Source of the DNA: Nitrososphaerota archaeon
GTDB taxonomy: Archaea > Thermoproteota > Nitrososphaeria > Nitrososphaerales > Gagatemarchaeaceae
Length of the DNA stretch: 64,000 nucleotides
NCBI GenBank assembly: GCA_027339745.1
Contig: DAHWNW010000001.1
Span: forward strand, 62,001 to 126,000
Direction of reading: 5' to 3'
Shown here: in pieces, positions 17,125 through 25,397 of the stretch
Layout: each line of letters starts with the position of its first letter
Position numbering within the stretch: the stretch's first letter is position 1
Position numbers and translations under genes: made by a program
The notes under the pieces: generated by a model
The model's database searches: none
Seen by the model: only the letters and a program-made list of their open reading frames with translations
What the model was told of the DNA's origin: nothing

Positions 17125-17590
17125 CCATGTACCAGGTCCCCAACGACTTCGCGCAGACCTTTCCCCTTGCGTCCCTGACCTCCCCCTCTGCCGTTGCCAC
17201 CCTCCCTCCCGCCCTCACCACCCTTCCCAGGACGTCGAACGGGCCCTTGGACAGCGGCTCCAGGAAGTTCACCTTCAGCTCCATGGTCAGCTGGTCTGTC
17301 CCTGGGTTGACTGTCATGACCGCTATGCCGCAGGCGTTGTCGAGCGAGTACATGACTATCCCGCCGTGGACGATACCTCCCCTCCTGGCGACCGCGCCGC
17401 TGAACGGGAACCTGAGCTCAACGCTGCCGTCTCCGACCTTGACCACCTTGTAGCCGACGGCTCGGAAGAGCTCGCTGTCCCTCGCCATCGCCTTCTCTAC
17501 CTCGGCCTCCACGTCCGCCCCCGCCTGTCTGGCGGCCGCGAAGAGCCCCTTGAAGCTCCCTGTCTGCTCGAGGAGTCTGTCGAAGCTCAC
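17057..17590 (-). CDS. PaaI-type hotdog-fold thioesterase
   Basis: The 177-residue protein has the hotdog signature RGGIVHGGIVMYSLDNACGIAV with the HGG turn and a downstream Asp, as in PaaI/acyl-CoA thioesterases. The strand KVNFLEPLSKGPF follows. It would hydrolyse acyl- or aryl-CoA thioesters in the cytoplasm; the substrate is unknown. About 20 extra C-terminal residues are Arg/Pro-rich and fall in the overlap with the hemerythrin-like gene, so they may be little constrained. The GTG start lies 29 bases from a TATA box at 17615-17623. Confidence 0.8.
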   Translation of the reverse strand: MSFDRLLEQTGSFKGLFAAARQAGADVEAEVEKAMARDSELFRAVGYKVVKVGDGSVELRFPFSGAVARRGGIVHGGIVMYSLDNACGIAVMTVNPGTDQLTMELKVNFLEPLSKGPFDVLGRVVRAGGRVATAEGEVRDARGKVCAKSLGTWYMVRKNAQRPPARRPRGTPASPRP

Positions 17591-17614
17591 GTCGTGGGGC
17601 GGCTTCCAGCAGGG

Positions 17615-17623
17615 CGTTTAACC
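17615..17623 (-). promoter_or_regulatory. TATA box before thioesterase gene
   Basis: On the minus strand GGTTAAACG is centred 29 bases before the GTG at 17590. Confidence 0.5.
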
Positions 17624-17694
17624 CTTGCAGGCCTTCGGTCCCTGACCTGGGAGCGCTTATTGATGCGGACCGAGCGGCAGCCGGAGGTGAAGCG

Positions 17695-17853
17695 ATGAAC
17701 TGGAGAGTCAAGGAGAGGCTACTGGCGATGGGTGTGATCATCTCCGTCCTCAGCCTCGCTCTGATGGTCGCCAAGGGGGCCGGAGCCCCGTTGGAAGGGA
17801 TGTTCGGGCTTGGGCTGGTCCTGCTTATCCTGGGCGTGTTCTGGAAGCGCTAG
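17695..17853 (+). CDS. Small membrane protein, 52 residues
   Basis: ATG at 17695 is preceded by GGAGGTGA at about seven bases, one of the clearer Shine-Dalgarno sites in the window. The product begins MNWRVKERLLAMGVIIS and has two hydrophobic stretches (about 9-25 and 35-48) joined by a short polar turn, ending FWKR. The positive-inside pattern suggests both ends are cytoplasmic. No family is recognised. Ribosome-binding site and composition support a real gene. Confidence 0.55.
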   Translation: MNWRVKERLLAMGVIISVLSLALMVAKGAGAPLEGMFGLGLVLLILGVFWKR

Positions 17854-18039
17854 GAATCAGACCCTGGGAGCCGCATCGTTGGCCGAAGCGAGCCTATCGC
17901 GACGGCCCCTGACTACGAGGGGAGTCGAAGGGACCGCACGGCGGCCCCGTCCGCCAAAGCCGGCCGGTTGGCATAAGAACGTGTTTCTATCCCCGAGTTC
18001 GACGCGCGGTGGTGAAGCGCGACGGTCTGGCAGACGATT

Positions 18040-18195
18040 GTGGTCCACTTCAGGGACGGGACGACGGATAAGCTGGACACCGCCGACCCGGACGCCGCCG
18101 CCGTCGCCATCACAGCTTGGAGGCTCGACGCCAGGACGGTAAAGATAGTGAGGCAGACAGGCGACCTGCCCGCCGAAGTCATCTACACGGCATGA
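18040..18195 (+). CDS. Possible small protein, 51 residues
   Basis: A GTG at 18040 opens a frame whose product starts VVHFRDGTTDKLDTADPD and ends LPAEVIYTA. Composition is balanced and soluble-looking, unlike the Arg/Pro-rich shadow frames around it. A GGTGGTGA about 24 bases upstream is too far to be a normal ribosome-binding site. Function is not recognised. Two longer frames on the opposite strand look non-coding. Confidence 0.4.
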   Translation: MVHFRDGTTDKLDTADPDAAAVAITAWRLDARTVKIVRQTGDLPAEVIYTA

Positions 18196-18261
18196 GCCGT
18201 GGGGTCCAGAGACAACGGCCACCCTCCTTGAACGAAGCTATATGGAGACCGGGGAGATACC

Positions 18262-19587
18262 CTACGCCTTCGCAGCTACCTTCTCTACTGAGCCCTTCTG
18301 GGTAATCTGCTGTATGATCCCCGCGGCCACAGTCGAGCCCGAGTCGCGGAGCGCGAATCTTCCGAGCTCTGGGTATTCCTTGAAGGTCTCGGCCACTATG
18401 GGCCTTAGTGGGGTGATCTTCACTATCGCGGAGTCCCCTGTCTTGAGGGTCTTCGGCTTCTCCTCAGTCGCCTGGCCGGTCCTCGGGTCTATCTTCGCGA
18501 CGAGCTCGCTGATGGTGGCCGCCGTCTGGCTAGTCGCGAGGTGCATCACGGGGGTGTACCCTGCGGCGATGGCGGTCGGGTGGAAGACCACGATGATCTG
18601 AGCCTGGAACTCCTTGGCGATGGTCGGAGGCGCGCTCGGCGGCCCAAGCACTGAACCGCGCTTGAAGTCACCTTTCGCGACGCCTCTGAGGTTGAAACCG
18701 ATGTTGTCCCCGGCCACGGCTTCCTGCATCTGTGTGTGGTGGGTCTCTATGGACTTCACTTCCGCGGTGAGGCCTTCGGGCATGATCATCACCGGGTCGC
18801 CGACTTTCATCTTCCCCGTCTCGACGCGTCCCACAGGGACTGTCCCTACGCCCGTGATCGTATACACGTCCTGGACAGGGAGGCGGAGGGGCTTGTCGAC
18901 AGGCTTCGGGGGTTCGACGAACTCGTCCAGCGCCTGGAGGACGGTCGGGCCCTTGTACCATGGCATGTTCTCGGACGCCTTCACAAGGTTCTCGCCAGTC
19001 CAACCTGAGACAGGTATGAAGCGTATCTTGGAGACGTTATACCCGACTGTCTTCAACAGGTTCTCGATGTCCTGCTTCGCCTCGTTGTAGCGCTGCTCCG
19101 AGTACTTCACAGTCTGGTCGTCCATCTTATTGATGCAGACCACGAGCTGCGAAACACCAAGGGTCCTCAGGAGGAACGCATGCTCTCTGGCTTGGCCTCC
19201 TGAAGCGAGCGCAGCGTCTGCCTCGCCCTTCTTCGCGGAGACGACGAGGACGGCGGCGTCCGCCTCTGAGGCGCCGGTGATCATGTTCTTGATGAAGTCC
19301 TTGTGCCCCGGAGCGTCGATCAGAGTGTAGAAGTACTTCGGCGTCTCGAAGCGCTGGAAGGCGAGGTCGATGGTGACACCGCGCTCCCTTTCGTCCTTCA
19401 GCTGATCAAGCACCCACGCATACTTGAACGAGTCGCCGGCACCGGTCTTCTCGGACTCCTTCGCAAACTCCTCGATCATCCTGTTGTCGACGACGCCTAG
19501 GTCGAACAGGAAGTGGCCCATCGTCGTGGACTTCCCGTTGTCCACGTGGCCGGTCACTATCAGGTTCAGATGAGGCTTATCCGCCAT
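18262..19587 (-). CDS. tuf: Translation elongation factor 1-alpha (aEF1A)
   Basis: The 441-residue GTPase has the P-loop GHVDNGKST (13-21), switch II DAPGHKDF, and the guanine-specificity motif NKMD. EF1A domains II and III follow. It delivers aminoacyl-tRNA to the ribosome. Archaeal features include the insertion around GDSFKYAWVLDQLKDERERG. It stands alone, without S10 or EF2 adjacent. A strong TATA box at 19626-19636 gives a leader of about 18 bases. Confidence 0.97.
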   Translation of the reverse strand: MADKPHLNLIVTGHVDNGKSTTMGHFLFDLGVVDNRMIEEFAKESEKTGAGDSFKYAWVLDQLKDERERGVTIDLAFQRFETPKYFYTLIDAPGHKDFIKNMITGASEADAAVLVVSAKKGEADAALASGGQAREHAFLLRTLGVSQLVVCINKMDDQTVKYSEQRYNEAKQDIENLLKTVGYNVSKIRFIPVSGWTGENLVKASENMPWYKGPTVLQALDEFVEPPKPVDKPLRLPVQDVYTITGVGTVPVGRVETGKMKVGDPVMIMPEGLTAEVKSIETHHTQMQEAVAGDNIGFNLRGVAKGDFKRGSVLGPPSAPPTIAKEFQAQIIVVFHPTAIAAGYTPVMHLATSQTAATISELVAKIDPRTGQATEEKPKTLKTGDSAIVKITPLRPIVAETFKEYPELGRFALRDSGSTVAAGIIQQITQKGSVEKVAAKA

Positions 19588-19625
19588 GCTAAATCAGTCC
19601 TTACAATGAAACGACCTCTGTCCAG

Positions 19626-19636
19626 CGTATATAAGC
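19626..19636 (-). promoter_or_regulatory. TATA box of the aEF1A gene
   Basis: The minus-strand sequence GCTTATATACG is a near-ideal archaeal TATA box about 44 bases before the ATG. Confidence 0.65.
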
Positions 19637-19651
19637 GTAGCGTGAAGCGGT

Positions 19652-19921
19652 TCACTCATCCAGAACACGAGCAAGGAGGAGACGGAGCGATGGCCACGGA
19701 GAAGGCGCGTCTTTCGCGCGTGGGTTCTCTCTCGGAGAGTTATTCGTCGTCCTTATCGTTGTGGGGGCGGAGTTCCTATGAATCCTCACGGCGGCTTGGA
19801 GACTCGGCCCTGACAGCCCGTTGAACGTCTCCACGTACCAGAGGGCGAAGGCAGTGACAGCGATGGCAACGATGACGGCCGAGACAATCCAAACGACCCA
19901 GTCACCCCGTCCCTTAGCCAC
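19652..19921 (-). CDS. Possible small single-pass membrane protein
   Basis: From GTG at 19921 the product begins MAKGRGDWVVWIVSAVIVA, with one strong membrane helix (about 8-30) and a charged N-terminus that looks real. The remaining 55 residues are polar and low in structure. The frame ends just upstream of the aEF1A promoter. No TATA box or well-spaced ribosome site is obvious, and no family is recognised. Confidence 0.4.
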   Translation of the reverse strand: MAKGRGDWVVWIVSAVIVAIAVTAFALWYVETFNGLSGPSLQAAVRIHRNSAPTTIRTTNNSPRENPRAKDAPSPWPSLRLLLARVLDE

Positions 19922-19939
19922 CTCCGTTCCTTCCCGACT

Positions 19940-19958
19940 TTGTCCTGACTATGGACAA
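19940..19958. promoter_or_regulatory. Dyad element 1, TTGTCC-N7-GGACAA
   Basis: Perfect six-base arms around TGACTAT. It is the first of two similar dyads in the region upstream of the deazaflavin-dependent reductase gene. Confidence 0.45.
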
Positions 19959-19975
19959 GGAGGCGAGATTGGGCC

Positions 19976-19995
19976 CTGTCCCGACTTCTGGACAG
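19976..19995. promoter_or_regulatory. Dyad element 2, CTGTCC-N8-GGACAG
   Basis: Perfect six-base arms around CGACTTCT, closely related in sequence to the dyad at 19940-19958. The centres are about 36 bases apart. Confidence 0.45.
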
Positions 19996-20051
19996 TTCCG
20001 TGAAGTGATCATTGCCCGGTCTGACGACGGACGTGACACAGTTTATGAAGA

Positions 20052-20060
20052 GGTTAAACA
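20052..20060 (+). promoter_or_regulatory. TATA box before deazaflavin-dependent reductase gene
   Basis: GGTTAAACA is centred 27 bases before the TTG at 20083. Confidence 0.5.
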
Positions 20061-20082
20061 CCTTGCCGTATAGGAGGGCACG

Positions 20083-20496
20083 TTGAGCAGCCCAAACGAC
20101 TGGAACGCAGGAGTCATCGCGGAGTTCCGCAGGAACCATGGGAAGGTGGGGGGAAACTTCGAAGGCGCACCCATCCTGCTTATCCACCACAAGGGTGCGA
20201 AGACCGGTAAAGCGAGGGTCAATCCGGTGATGTACCTCAAAGACGAAGGGAGGTACCTGGTCTTCGCGTCGAAGGGAGGGGCAGAGACAAACCCTGACTG
20301 GTACCACAACCTGATGGCCCGCCACGAGGCTGAGATAGAGGTCGGGGATGAGAAGTTCAGTGTCAGCGTGCGGGAGGTCAAGGGCGAGGAGAGGGACGTC
20401 ATCTATGCAAGGCAGTCCTCCCTATACCCTCAGTTTGCTGAATATCAGAGGAAGACCAAGAGGAAGATCCCTGTAGTGGAGCTCAGACCGAAGTAG
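20083..20496 (+). CDS. Deazaflavin (F420)-dependent nitroreductase family protein
   Basis: The 137-residue protein matches the DDN/Rv3547-type family. APILLIHHKGAKTGKARVNPVMY corresponds to the conserved strand pair with the KTG motif, followed by YLVFASKGGAETNPDWYHNL and a C-terminal YPQFAEYQRKTKRKIPVVEL. Family members bind F420 and reduce diverse substrates, including quinones. F420 is known in Thaumarchaeota. The TTG start agrees with the TATA box at 20052. Two dyad elements upstream suggest dedicated regulation. Confidence 0.82.
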   Translation: MSSPNDWNAGVIAEFRRNHGKVGGNFEGAPILLIHHKGAKTGKARVNPVMYLKDEGRYLVFASKGGAETNPDWYHNLMARHEAEIEVGDEKFSVSVREVKGEERDVIYARQSSLYPQFAEYQRKTKRKIPVVELRPK

Positions 20497-20630
20497 CCTC
20501 CACCGTTGCCGCCGGAGATTTGCAAGCCCCTCAAGGGCCTCGCTTGGTCTTGGGAAGCGCGGCGGGGGCGAGGTTCCTTTGTTGGGTCCGCGGCCGTGCG
20601 TCGCCACCGTCCGATACACGGCGACCGCTA

Positions 20631-20640
20631 GGCTTATTCG
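20631..20640 (+). promoter_or_regulatory. TATA box before amidohydrolase gene
   Basis: GGCTTATTCG is centred about 26 bases upstream of the GTG at 20662. Confidence 0.45.
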
Positions 20641-20661
20641 GAATCGTGCGAAGTTGGAGAC

Positions 20662-21486
20662 GTGAACAGAGCCATCGACGCTCACATCCACCTCTCGCGG
20701 AGACCCGACGACCTGCTACGAAGGTATGCCGATCATAATGGGTTGAAGTACACTCTGGACGAGCTCCTGGAAGAGATGCGCGAGAACGGGGTCGAAAGCG
20801 GGCTGCTTCTCAGCCCGCCCATGGAGTCTGGAGGCATCCTCCCCAACGAAGAGGTCCTGGCGTTGTGTCGAAAGAGCGGAGGCGTCCTCCACCCCGTCGT
20901 CACGGTCGAGCCGACCAGGAGGGAAGTCAGGGCGGCTCTCGAGCTCGCCAGAGACAACAGGGGGGTAGTGAAGGGGTTCAAGGTGAGGCTAGGATATGTG
21001 GACGCAGCCGCGGACAGCCCAACCTTCGAAGGGCTTTACGACTACGCCGAAGCCGAAGGGCTCCCGGTGATGTTCCACACCGGGGACACCGCGACGAGCG
21101 ACGGCGACCTCGTCCGCTCGCACCCGCTCTCACTCGACGCTCTGGCCAATAGGCGGGAGGAGCTGAAGATCGTCATCTGCCACTTCGGGAACCCTTGGAT
21201 CGAAGACACCGCGGAGCTGATCTATAAACATCCGAAGGTCTATGCGGACATATCGGGGTTGACCACCGGGGGAGGGGCGTACGGAAAGAAGCTCGCCGCC
21301 CTTCTCGCCAGGAAGCTCAGCGAGGCGGTGTACTTCATAGGCGGAGGGGAGAAGGTCCTCTTCGGGACGGACTACCCGGTGACGCGGCACAGGGACGCGT
21401 TCGAGCTGGTAAAGCTGATGGATGCTGACGACTCGGACAAGGAGCGGATACTATGGCGCAACTCGAAGGAGGTCTTCGACCTCTGA
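20662..21486 (+). CDS. Amidohydrolase-2 family metal-dependent hydrolase
   Basis: The 274-residue TIM-barrel protein has IDAHIHL (H8, H10) at the end of strand 1, MFHTGD, ICHFGNPW, and FGTDYPVTRH at the last metal/catalytic site. This pattern fits the amidohydrolase-2/ACMSD-related group that hydrolyses or decarboxylates small substrates. The specific reaction cannot be told. The GTG start is supported by a TATA box 26 bases upstream. The next gene overlaps its 3' end by 34 bases. Confidence 0.8.
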   Translation: MNRAIDAHIHLSRRPDDLLRRYADHNGLKYTLDELLEEMRENGVESGLLLSPPMESGGILPNEEVLALCRKSGGVLHPVVTVEPTRREVRAALELARDNRGVVKGFKVRLGYVDAAADSPTFEGLYDYAEAEGLPVMFHTGDTATSDGDLVRSHPLSLDALANRREELKIVICHFGNPWIEDTAELIYKHPKVYADISGLTTGGGAYGKKLAALLARKLSEAVYFIGGGEKVLFGTDYPVTRHRDAFELVKLMDADDSDKERILWRNSKEVFDL

Positions 21487-21971
21487 GCGAGGGGGAGACC
21501 CAGATAGACGAGGCGCCTCTAGGGTCGAGGGGGACCCTCTGGTCCATCCTTGAGGAGAGCTTCGAGGGACTTTACCTGAGGCACTCCAAGAGGACCCTGG
21601 ACGAGATTGAGACCGTGAGGGTCGCGCGCCGGTCAGGGGCGCCCGTCGGGTTGATCATGGTGAAGAAGCTTGCGCCCAAGGTCGGGTATGTCTACTACGT
21701 CGCCGTCGCCAGGTCAGAGAGAGGGAAGGGGATAGCAGCGATGCTCCTGGAAGACGCCCTGGAGAAGTTCAAATCTGAAGGAATCGACGATGTTTACGCC
21801 AGCGTCGAAGAAGACAACGTCCCGTCGGGGAGGCTCTTCGCCGCGCATGGGTTCTCTAGGACAGGAATGGTGGAAGTGGCGAAGAGGTTCGGGGCTCTTC
21901 ACGCGGTGAGCATGTACAGGGTGATGATGGTCGTCCCCGGGGAGGTCCTACTCCACAAGAGCCTCCCATAA
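21453..21971 (+). CDS. GNAT-family N-acetyltransferase
   Basis: The 172-residue protein has a central strand VGYVYYVAVA followed by the acetyl-CoA loop RSERGKGIAAMLLEDAL. The C-terminal NVPSGRLFAAHGFSRTGMVEV is the usual GNAT end. The ATG at 21453 overlaps the amidohydrolase gene in another frame; the conserved domain starts near residue 30, so a later start cannot be excluded. Substrate unknown. Confidence 0.75.
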   Translation: MAQLEGGLRPLSEGETQIDEAPLGSRGTLWSILEESFEGLYLRHSKRTLDEIETVRVARRSGAPVGLIMVKKLAPKVGYVYYVAVARSERGKGIAAMLLEDALEKFKSEGIDDVYASVEEDNVPSGRLFAAHGFSRTGMVEVAKRFGALHAVSMYRVMMVVPGEVLLHKSLP

Positions 21972-22545
21972 GCGGCCCGAAAGAGTGGCCCGACTCACGG
22001 CCATTAGACCGCGCGTCTCCCCTTGGTGGAGAGGTCCGTCATGGTGGACGGCGGTGCCGAACGAGCACGCTCAGCCAAGGGTCCGGCTGGTCCCCCCGGT
22101 GCTCTTCGGCCGTCCACGCCTTCAAGCCCTGTAGACGTTCTCTATGACGCCGAAGGGTTCAGCAGGTGGTGGAGGGAGCCGATGTCGTTGCCTTCGAGAA
22201 CGCCCCCCTAGGAGACGAGACTTGGTCCTCGCTGTCGGACCGCGACATCGTGAAGAGTCAGTGGGTCCCAGCAGTTCTTGCAAGACACTTCCGTGGGGGC
22301 ACTCTCCTAGGCCCCGAAGTGGAGATCATACGCCGCCTGCTCGAGGTTGACGATGGCCCTCTTGGTCCTCCGCGGCCAGGAGAACGAGCGTCGGTAGCTT
22401 CGACAGAGGAGAGAAGACCGGCCGGACGGCGACCTCGCCCCTTCTGTGAAGATGTTGAACACGAGGAAGCCTCGAGGCCGTGGCGGGACCGCAATCGCGC
22501 CCCCGGGGAACGGTATATCTACGGTGGGTTCGGTCAGGGCAGGCC
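21972..22545. other. Intergenic region with a long imperfect hairpin and a possible gene remnant
   Basis: No intact gene is visible. Two plus-strand stretches in different frames (PVDVLYDAEGFSRWW near 22125-22172, then ADVVAFENAPLGDETW near 22175) have plausible protein composition and may be a frameshifted remnant. I cannot name a family. A hairpin lies at 22044-22117. GGTATATCT near 22512 is a good TATA box for the M20 peptidase gene. Confidence 0.35.
22044..22117. repeat. Imperfect inverted repeat (hairpin)
   Basis: The arms 22044-22068 and 22099-22117 pair over GTGGACGGC, CGAA and GAGCAC, with small bulges, around a loop of about 30 bases. It could form a stable RNA stem if transcribed. 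Confidence 0.4.
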
Positions 22546-23778
22546 ATGAAACCAGAAGCGCTGGGCAGGGTCGAGTCGGCCGTTGACGGCCAAGCTCGAA
22601 AGATGCGAGACTTCTTCACTGACATGCTCAGGATAAACGCGGTCAACCCGCGCATGGGAGGGCCCGGAGAGAGGGAGAGGGCGGGGTTCATCGAGAAGTT
22701 CCTGAAGGAGAACGGGTTCTCGGTGGAGCGCGTCGACGTCAAGGACGACGGAGCGCCTGGGGGGACCAGGCCGAGCATCTCCGCGAAGATAGCGGGGAGG
22801 GACTCCCGGCGCACCCTGTGGTACATCTCGCACATGGACACCGTCCCTGAAGGGAGCAGGAGCCTATGGAAGACTGACCCGTTCGAGCCGGTGGTCAAGG
22901 ACGGCAAGGTCTACGCCAGGGGGGCCGAGGACAACGGCCAATCGCTGGTCGCTTCACTCTTCGGCCTCCTCGCGCTCAAGGAGGTCGGCGCGGAGCTCCC
23001 CTTCGACGTGGGTGTCTGGTTCGTGGCGGACGAGGAGTTCGGAAGCGACTACGGGATCAAGGCCCTCCTTGGGAGGAAGGTCTTCAAGAAGACGGACCTG
23101 GTGGTCGTGCCAGACGCGGGGACGCCTACAGGCGCAGATATCGAGATAGCGGAGAAGGGACTGCTCTGGATGAAGGTGACCACCGAGGGGAAGCAGGTCC
23201 ACGCCAGCCTCCCTAAGAAGGGGCTCAACGCGCACAGGATAGGGATGAAGCTCGCCCTGGAGATGGACGATGCCCTCAATGGCAAATACACGGAGAGGAA
23301 CAAGCTCTTCGACTACCCCGTCTCGTCATTCGAGCCAACGAAGGTCGAACCCAACGTGGGGAACATCAACACCATCCCAGGCGAAGACGTCTTCTACTTC
23401 GACTGCAGGGTCCTCCCCGAATACGACCTCGAATCCGTGGTGCGAGACATGAAGTCGACGGCCTTGCGGGTCGAGCGTAGATACGGCGCGAAGGTCAGGT
23501 TCGAGAAGGTGCAGATGGAGCCAGCCGGACCGGCGACAGACACCGACAGCGAGGTCGCGGTCCTCCTGGAGAAGGCGGTCTCGGCCGTAGCAGGCGTCAA
23601 ACCGAGGTTCATCGGGATCGGAGGGCAGACAGTCGGGAACCTATTCAGGAAGTCTGGGATACCTACGGCGGTGTGGAGCACCATCGACGACGTCCCTCAC
23701 GAGCCCAATGAGTACTCGAAACTTGCGAACCTCGTCAACGACGCCAAGGTCTTCGCATCCGTGCCGCTCCTATACTAG
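22546..23778 (+). CDS. M20-family metallopeptidase (ArgE/DapE/carboxypeptidase type)
   Basis: The 410-residue protein has the zinc-site motifs of M20 enzymes: ISHMDTVPEG (H96, D98), ARGAEDNGQ (D129), and VWFVADEEFGS (E163 general base, E164). A dimerisation domain is inserted around ITKxxHAS-like QVHASLPKKG. It would deacylate or cleave an N-acyl amino acid or dipeptide. The ATG at 22546 sits about 30 bases after a TATA box (GGTATATCT); the longer in-frame reading from 22480 is mostly upstream of it. Substrate not determinable. Confidence 0.85.
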   Translation: MKPEALGRVESAVDGQARKMRDFFTDMLRINAVNPRMGGPGERERAGFIEKFLKENGFSVERVDVKDDGAPGGTRPSISAKIAGRDSRRTLWYISHMDTVPEGSRSLWKTDPFEPVVKDGKVYARGAEDNGQSLVASLFGLLALKEVGAELPFDVGVWFVADEEFGSDYGIKALLGRKVFKKTDLVVVPDAGTPTGADIEIAEKGLLWMKVTTEGKQVHASLPKKGLNAHRIGMKLALEMDDALNGKYTERNKLFDYPVSSFEPTKVEPNVGNINTIPGEDVFYFDCRVLPEYDLESVVRDMKSTALRVERRYGAKVRFEKVQMEPAGPATDTDSEVAVLLEKAVSAVAGVKPRFIGIGGQTVGNLFRKSGIPTAVWSTIDDVPHEPNEYSKLANLVNDAKVFASVPLLY

Positions 23779-24270
23779 ATACAATGCTCGTCTCGGGCGG
23801 AGCTAAGACCGCGAGCCAAACGCGAACCAGGAGCAGCGGGCTCTGCATCTGAGAGGCGGCGCCGACTGTGCCCTACTTCGACGTCTGGATGACCGGTGCC
23901 CATGCATCAGGCTCCTCTTCGATTGGTGGAGGGGCAGCTACGCATGCCTGAACCTCCGCCCCTCACTCCGACAAGCGCCATGACCACCGACCTCGTCCTT
24001 CCGATGACGAGCGGCCCCAGCCACCCAGTAGTGGGCTCGGCGAGCTCGATGGTGGAGGCTGCGGTTCCAAGTGCGTCCCCTGCGGAGGCGCCCAGGGAAC
24101 TGGGAGGCGAGGACAGCACCCCGGAGAGGGTGCAGATAGCGGAGCAGAAGCCATAGAGTAGAGCCCGCGCCCTGAGAAAAGGGCCGCGGATAGTGCCCTA
24201 CCCTTCGGGTAGGGCGCGATGCGGGGGTGCCTAGCCGAACAGCAGGTTTACATCGAATGTCGTAGCAATA
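23779..24270. other. Intergenic region, no convincing gene
   Basis: About 490 bases. Frames on both strands around 23900-24150 encode Ser/Pro/Ala-rich, domain-less sequences. A minus-strand frame containing TTGWLGPLVIGRTRS is the least unlikely but has no recognisable feature. A perfect 9-bp stem lies at 24195-24215. Confidence 0.35.
24195..24215. terminator. Perfect 9-bp hairpin with a three-base loop
   Basis: GCCCTACCC-TTC-GGGTAGGGC forms a compact stem. No T-run follows on the plus strand, so it is not a classical bacterial-type terminator. It may be an RNA stability or termination element upstream of the membrane-protein gene. Confidence 0.4.
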
Positions 24271-24849
24271 TTGTTGTTGACCGCGTCCTCAGCGTCGGCG
24301 TCCTACTTCTTCATCATCGCCGTCCTTGCCGTAATCCTGCTGAGGGTCTCGAGGAGGGTCTACGCGACCCACAGGGGGGCCAGGTTCAGCATCTCCCGGA
24401 CGTACGTCTACACAGGGGTGTATGTCATAATAGGGGCAGGCTTCTCCGCGCTGTCGTATTCTGAGGGGGTCCCCTACCTCCTCGCGCTCCCGGAGGCGAT
24501 CCTCGCGGCTGCTGCGGCGGTCGGCTCGTATCATTACACCGACAGGAGGGTCGTCTTCTGGAAGGAAGGGGGGACTCTCTACTTCAAGGGAGGCGTCATC
24601 ATCTATGCGATTTACCTGGTCGCGCTCGTGGCGAGGCTCGGCTTGGACCTCGTGTTCCTGGGACCCGCGACGTTTGGATTCGCGGAGGCGGCACTGACAG
24701 GAGCCGGCCTTTACTCGACGATGGCCGCGGACCTCCTACTCACCTTCGGCGTAGGACTACTCCTAGGAAGGGCGGTCAGGCTGGCGAACCGCTACAGGAA
24801 GATAGCGAGCGGGGAGGAGACGGTCGAAGGTCGCCACGCCGCGCCCTAG
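24271..24849 (+). CDS. Polytopic membrane protein, CcdC/DUF1453-like
   Basis: The 192-residue protein has about five hydrophobic segments. A central stretch, DRRVVFWKEGGTLYFKGGVIIYAIYLVALVARL, resembles the region in CcdC/DUF1453 proteins where a short polar FWxxxGxLYFK loop precedes a membrane helix; I judge this from memory. Starts with three consecutive TTG codons at 24271, so the exact start is uncertain. Function unknown. Confidence 0.6.
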   Translation: MLLTASSASASYFFIIAVLAVILLRVSRRVYATHRGARFSISRTYVYTGVYVIIGAGFSALSYSEGVPYLLALPEAILAAAAAVGSYHYTDRRVVFWKEGGTLYFKGGVIIYAIYLVALVARLGLDLVFLGPATFGFAEAALTGAGLYSTMAADLLLTFGVGLLLGRAVRLANRYRKIASGEETVEGRHAAP

Positions 24850-24938
24850 ACATGCCAGAAGGGTCTGACCTGCCTTTGGCCGAAATCCGGGAGCGCGAGC
24901 AGGGTCGAGCTTCCTGCTCCACGCTTTATGCCTATCGC

Positions 24939-25145
24939 CTAGCTCGAAGATAGGTAGCTCCACATGATGACGCCGACGAGCATCACCAGCGAACCGGCGA
25001 AGCCCGTAATCAAGGCTCCCGCCATGTCAGAGCTCAACCCGAAGGTCTCGATGAAGGAGATCACGGGGGCCCGGACCAGCCAGGCGAAGAAGCCCAGGGC
25101 GTAACCCACGAGCCAGAATCCGAACAGGATGAGTTTTCTTCCCAT
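24939..25145 (-). CDS. Small two-helix membrane protein, 68 residues
   Basis: From the ATG at 25145 the product begins MGRKLILFGFWLVGYALGFF and contains two membrane helices (about 4-26 and 44-64) linked by a polar segment with SFIETFGLSSDMAG. An upstream in-frame GTG at 25172 would add nine residues, but a TATA-like GATTTACCG near 25184 favours the later start. Function unrecognised. Confidence 0.55.
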   Translation of the reverse strand: MGRKLILFGFWLVGYALGFFAWLVRAPVISFIETFGLSSDMAGALITGFAGSLVMLVGVIMWSYLSSS

Positions 25146-25226
25146 GCTGTTTCGATGTACCGCATGGGGCACGGAATTCGGTAAATCGGGACGGGACAGT
25201 ATTACTTTACGCCTTTGTTCAATTGT

Positions 25227-25397
25227 TTACAGCAGGAAGCCGAGCGCCGACAGCGCGTAGACTGTCAGCAAGCTGCTCACGGCACCGAGTGCGACTAGAA
25301 GGACCCCTTCGGCGAGGACCTTCCTTTCGTCGTCGTACTCGTCGCTGACGCAGACGCTCAGAAGCCCGCCGAAAAGAGACCCTGGTTCAGGGGGCAA
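25227..25397 (-). CDS. Small membrane protein, 56 residues
   Basis: A minus-strand frame from TTG at 25397 to TAA at 25229-25227. The middle reads SDEYDDERKVLAEGVLLVALG and the end is a hydrophobic helix finishing in LSALGFLL. An N-terminal hydrophobic stretch (SLFGGLLSVCV) precedes the acidic loop. The acidic loop and two hydrophobic segments look like a real small membrane protein. A TATA-like GTTAACTA lies about 25 bases upstream. Neighbouring small membrane genes are also minus strand. No family recognised. Confidence 0.45.
   Translation of the reverse strand: MPPEPGSLFGGLLSVCVSDEYDDERKVLAEGVLLVALGAVSSLLTVYALSALGFLL

Noticed and set aside
23896-24156. Small frames on both strands in the gap after the M20 peptidase
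   Set aside because: Ser/Pro/Ala-rich with no domain, promoter or ribosome site; not enough to call a gene.
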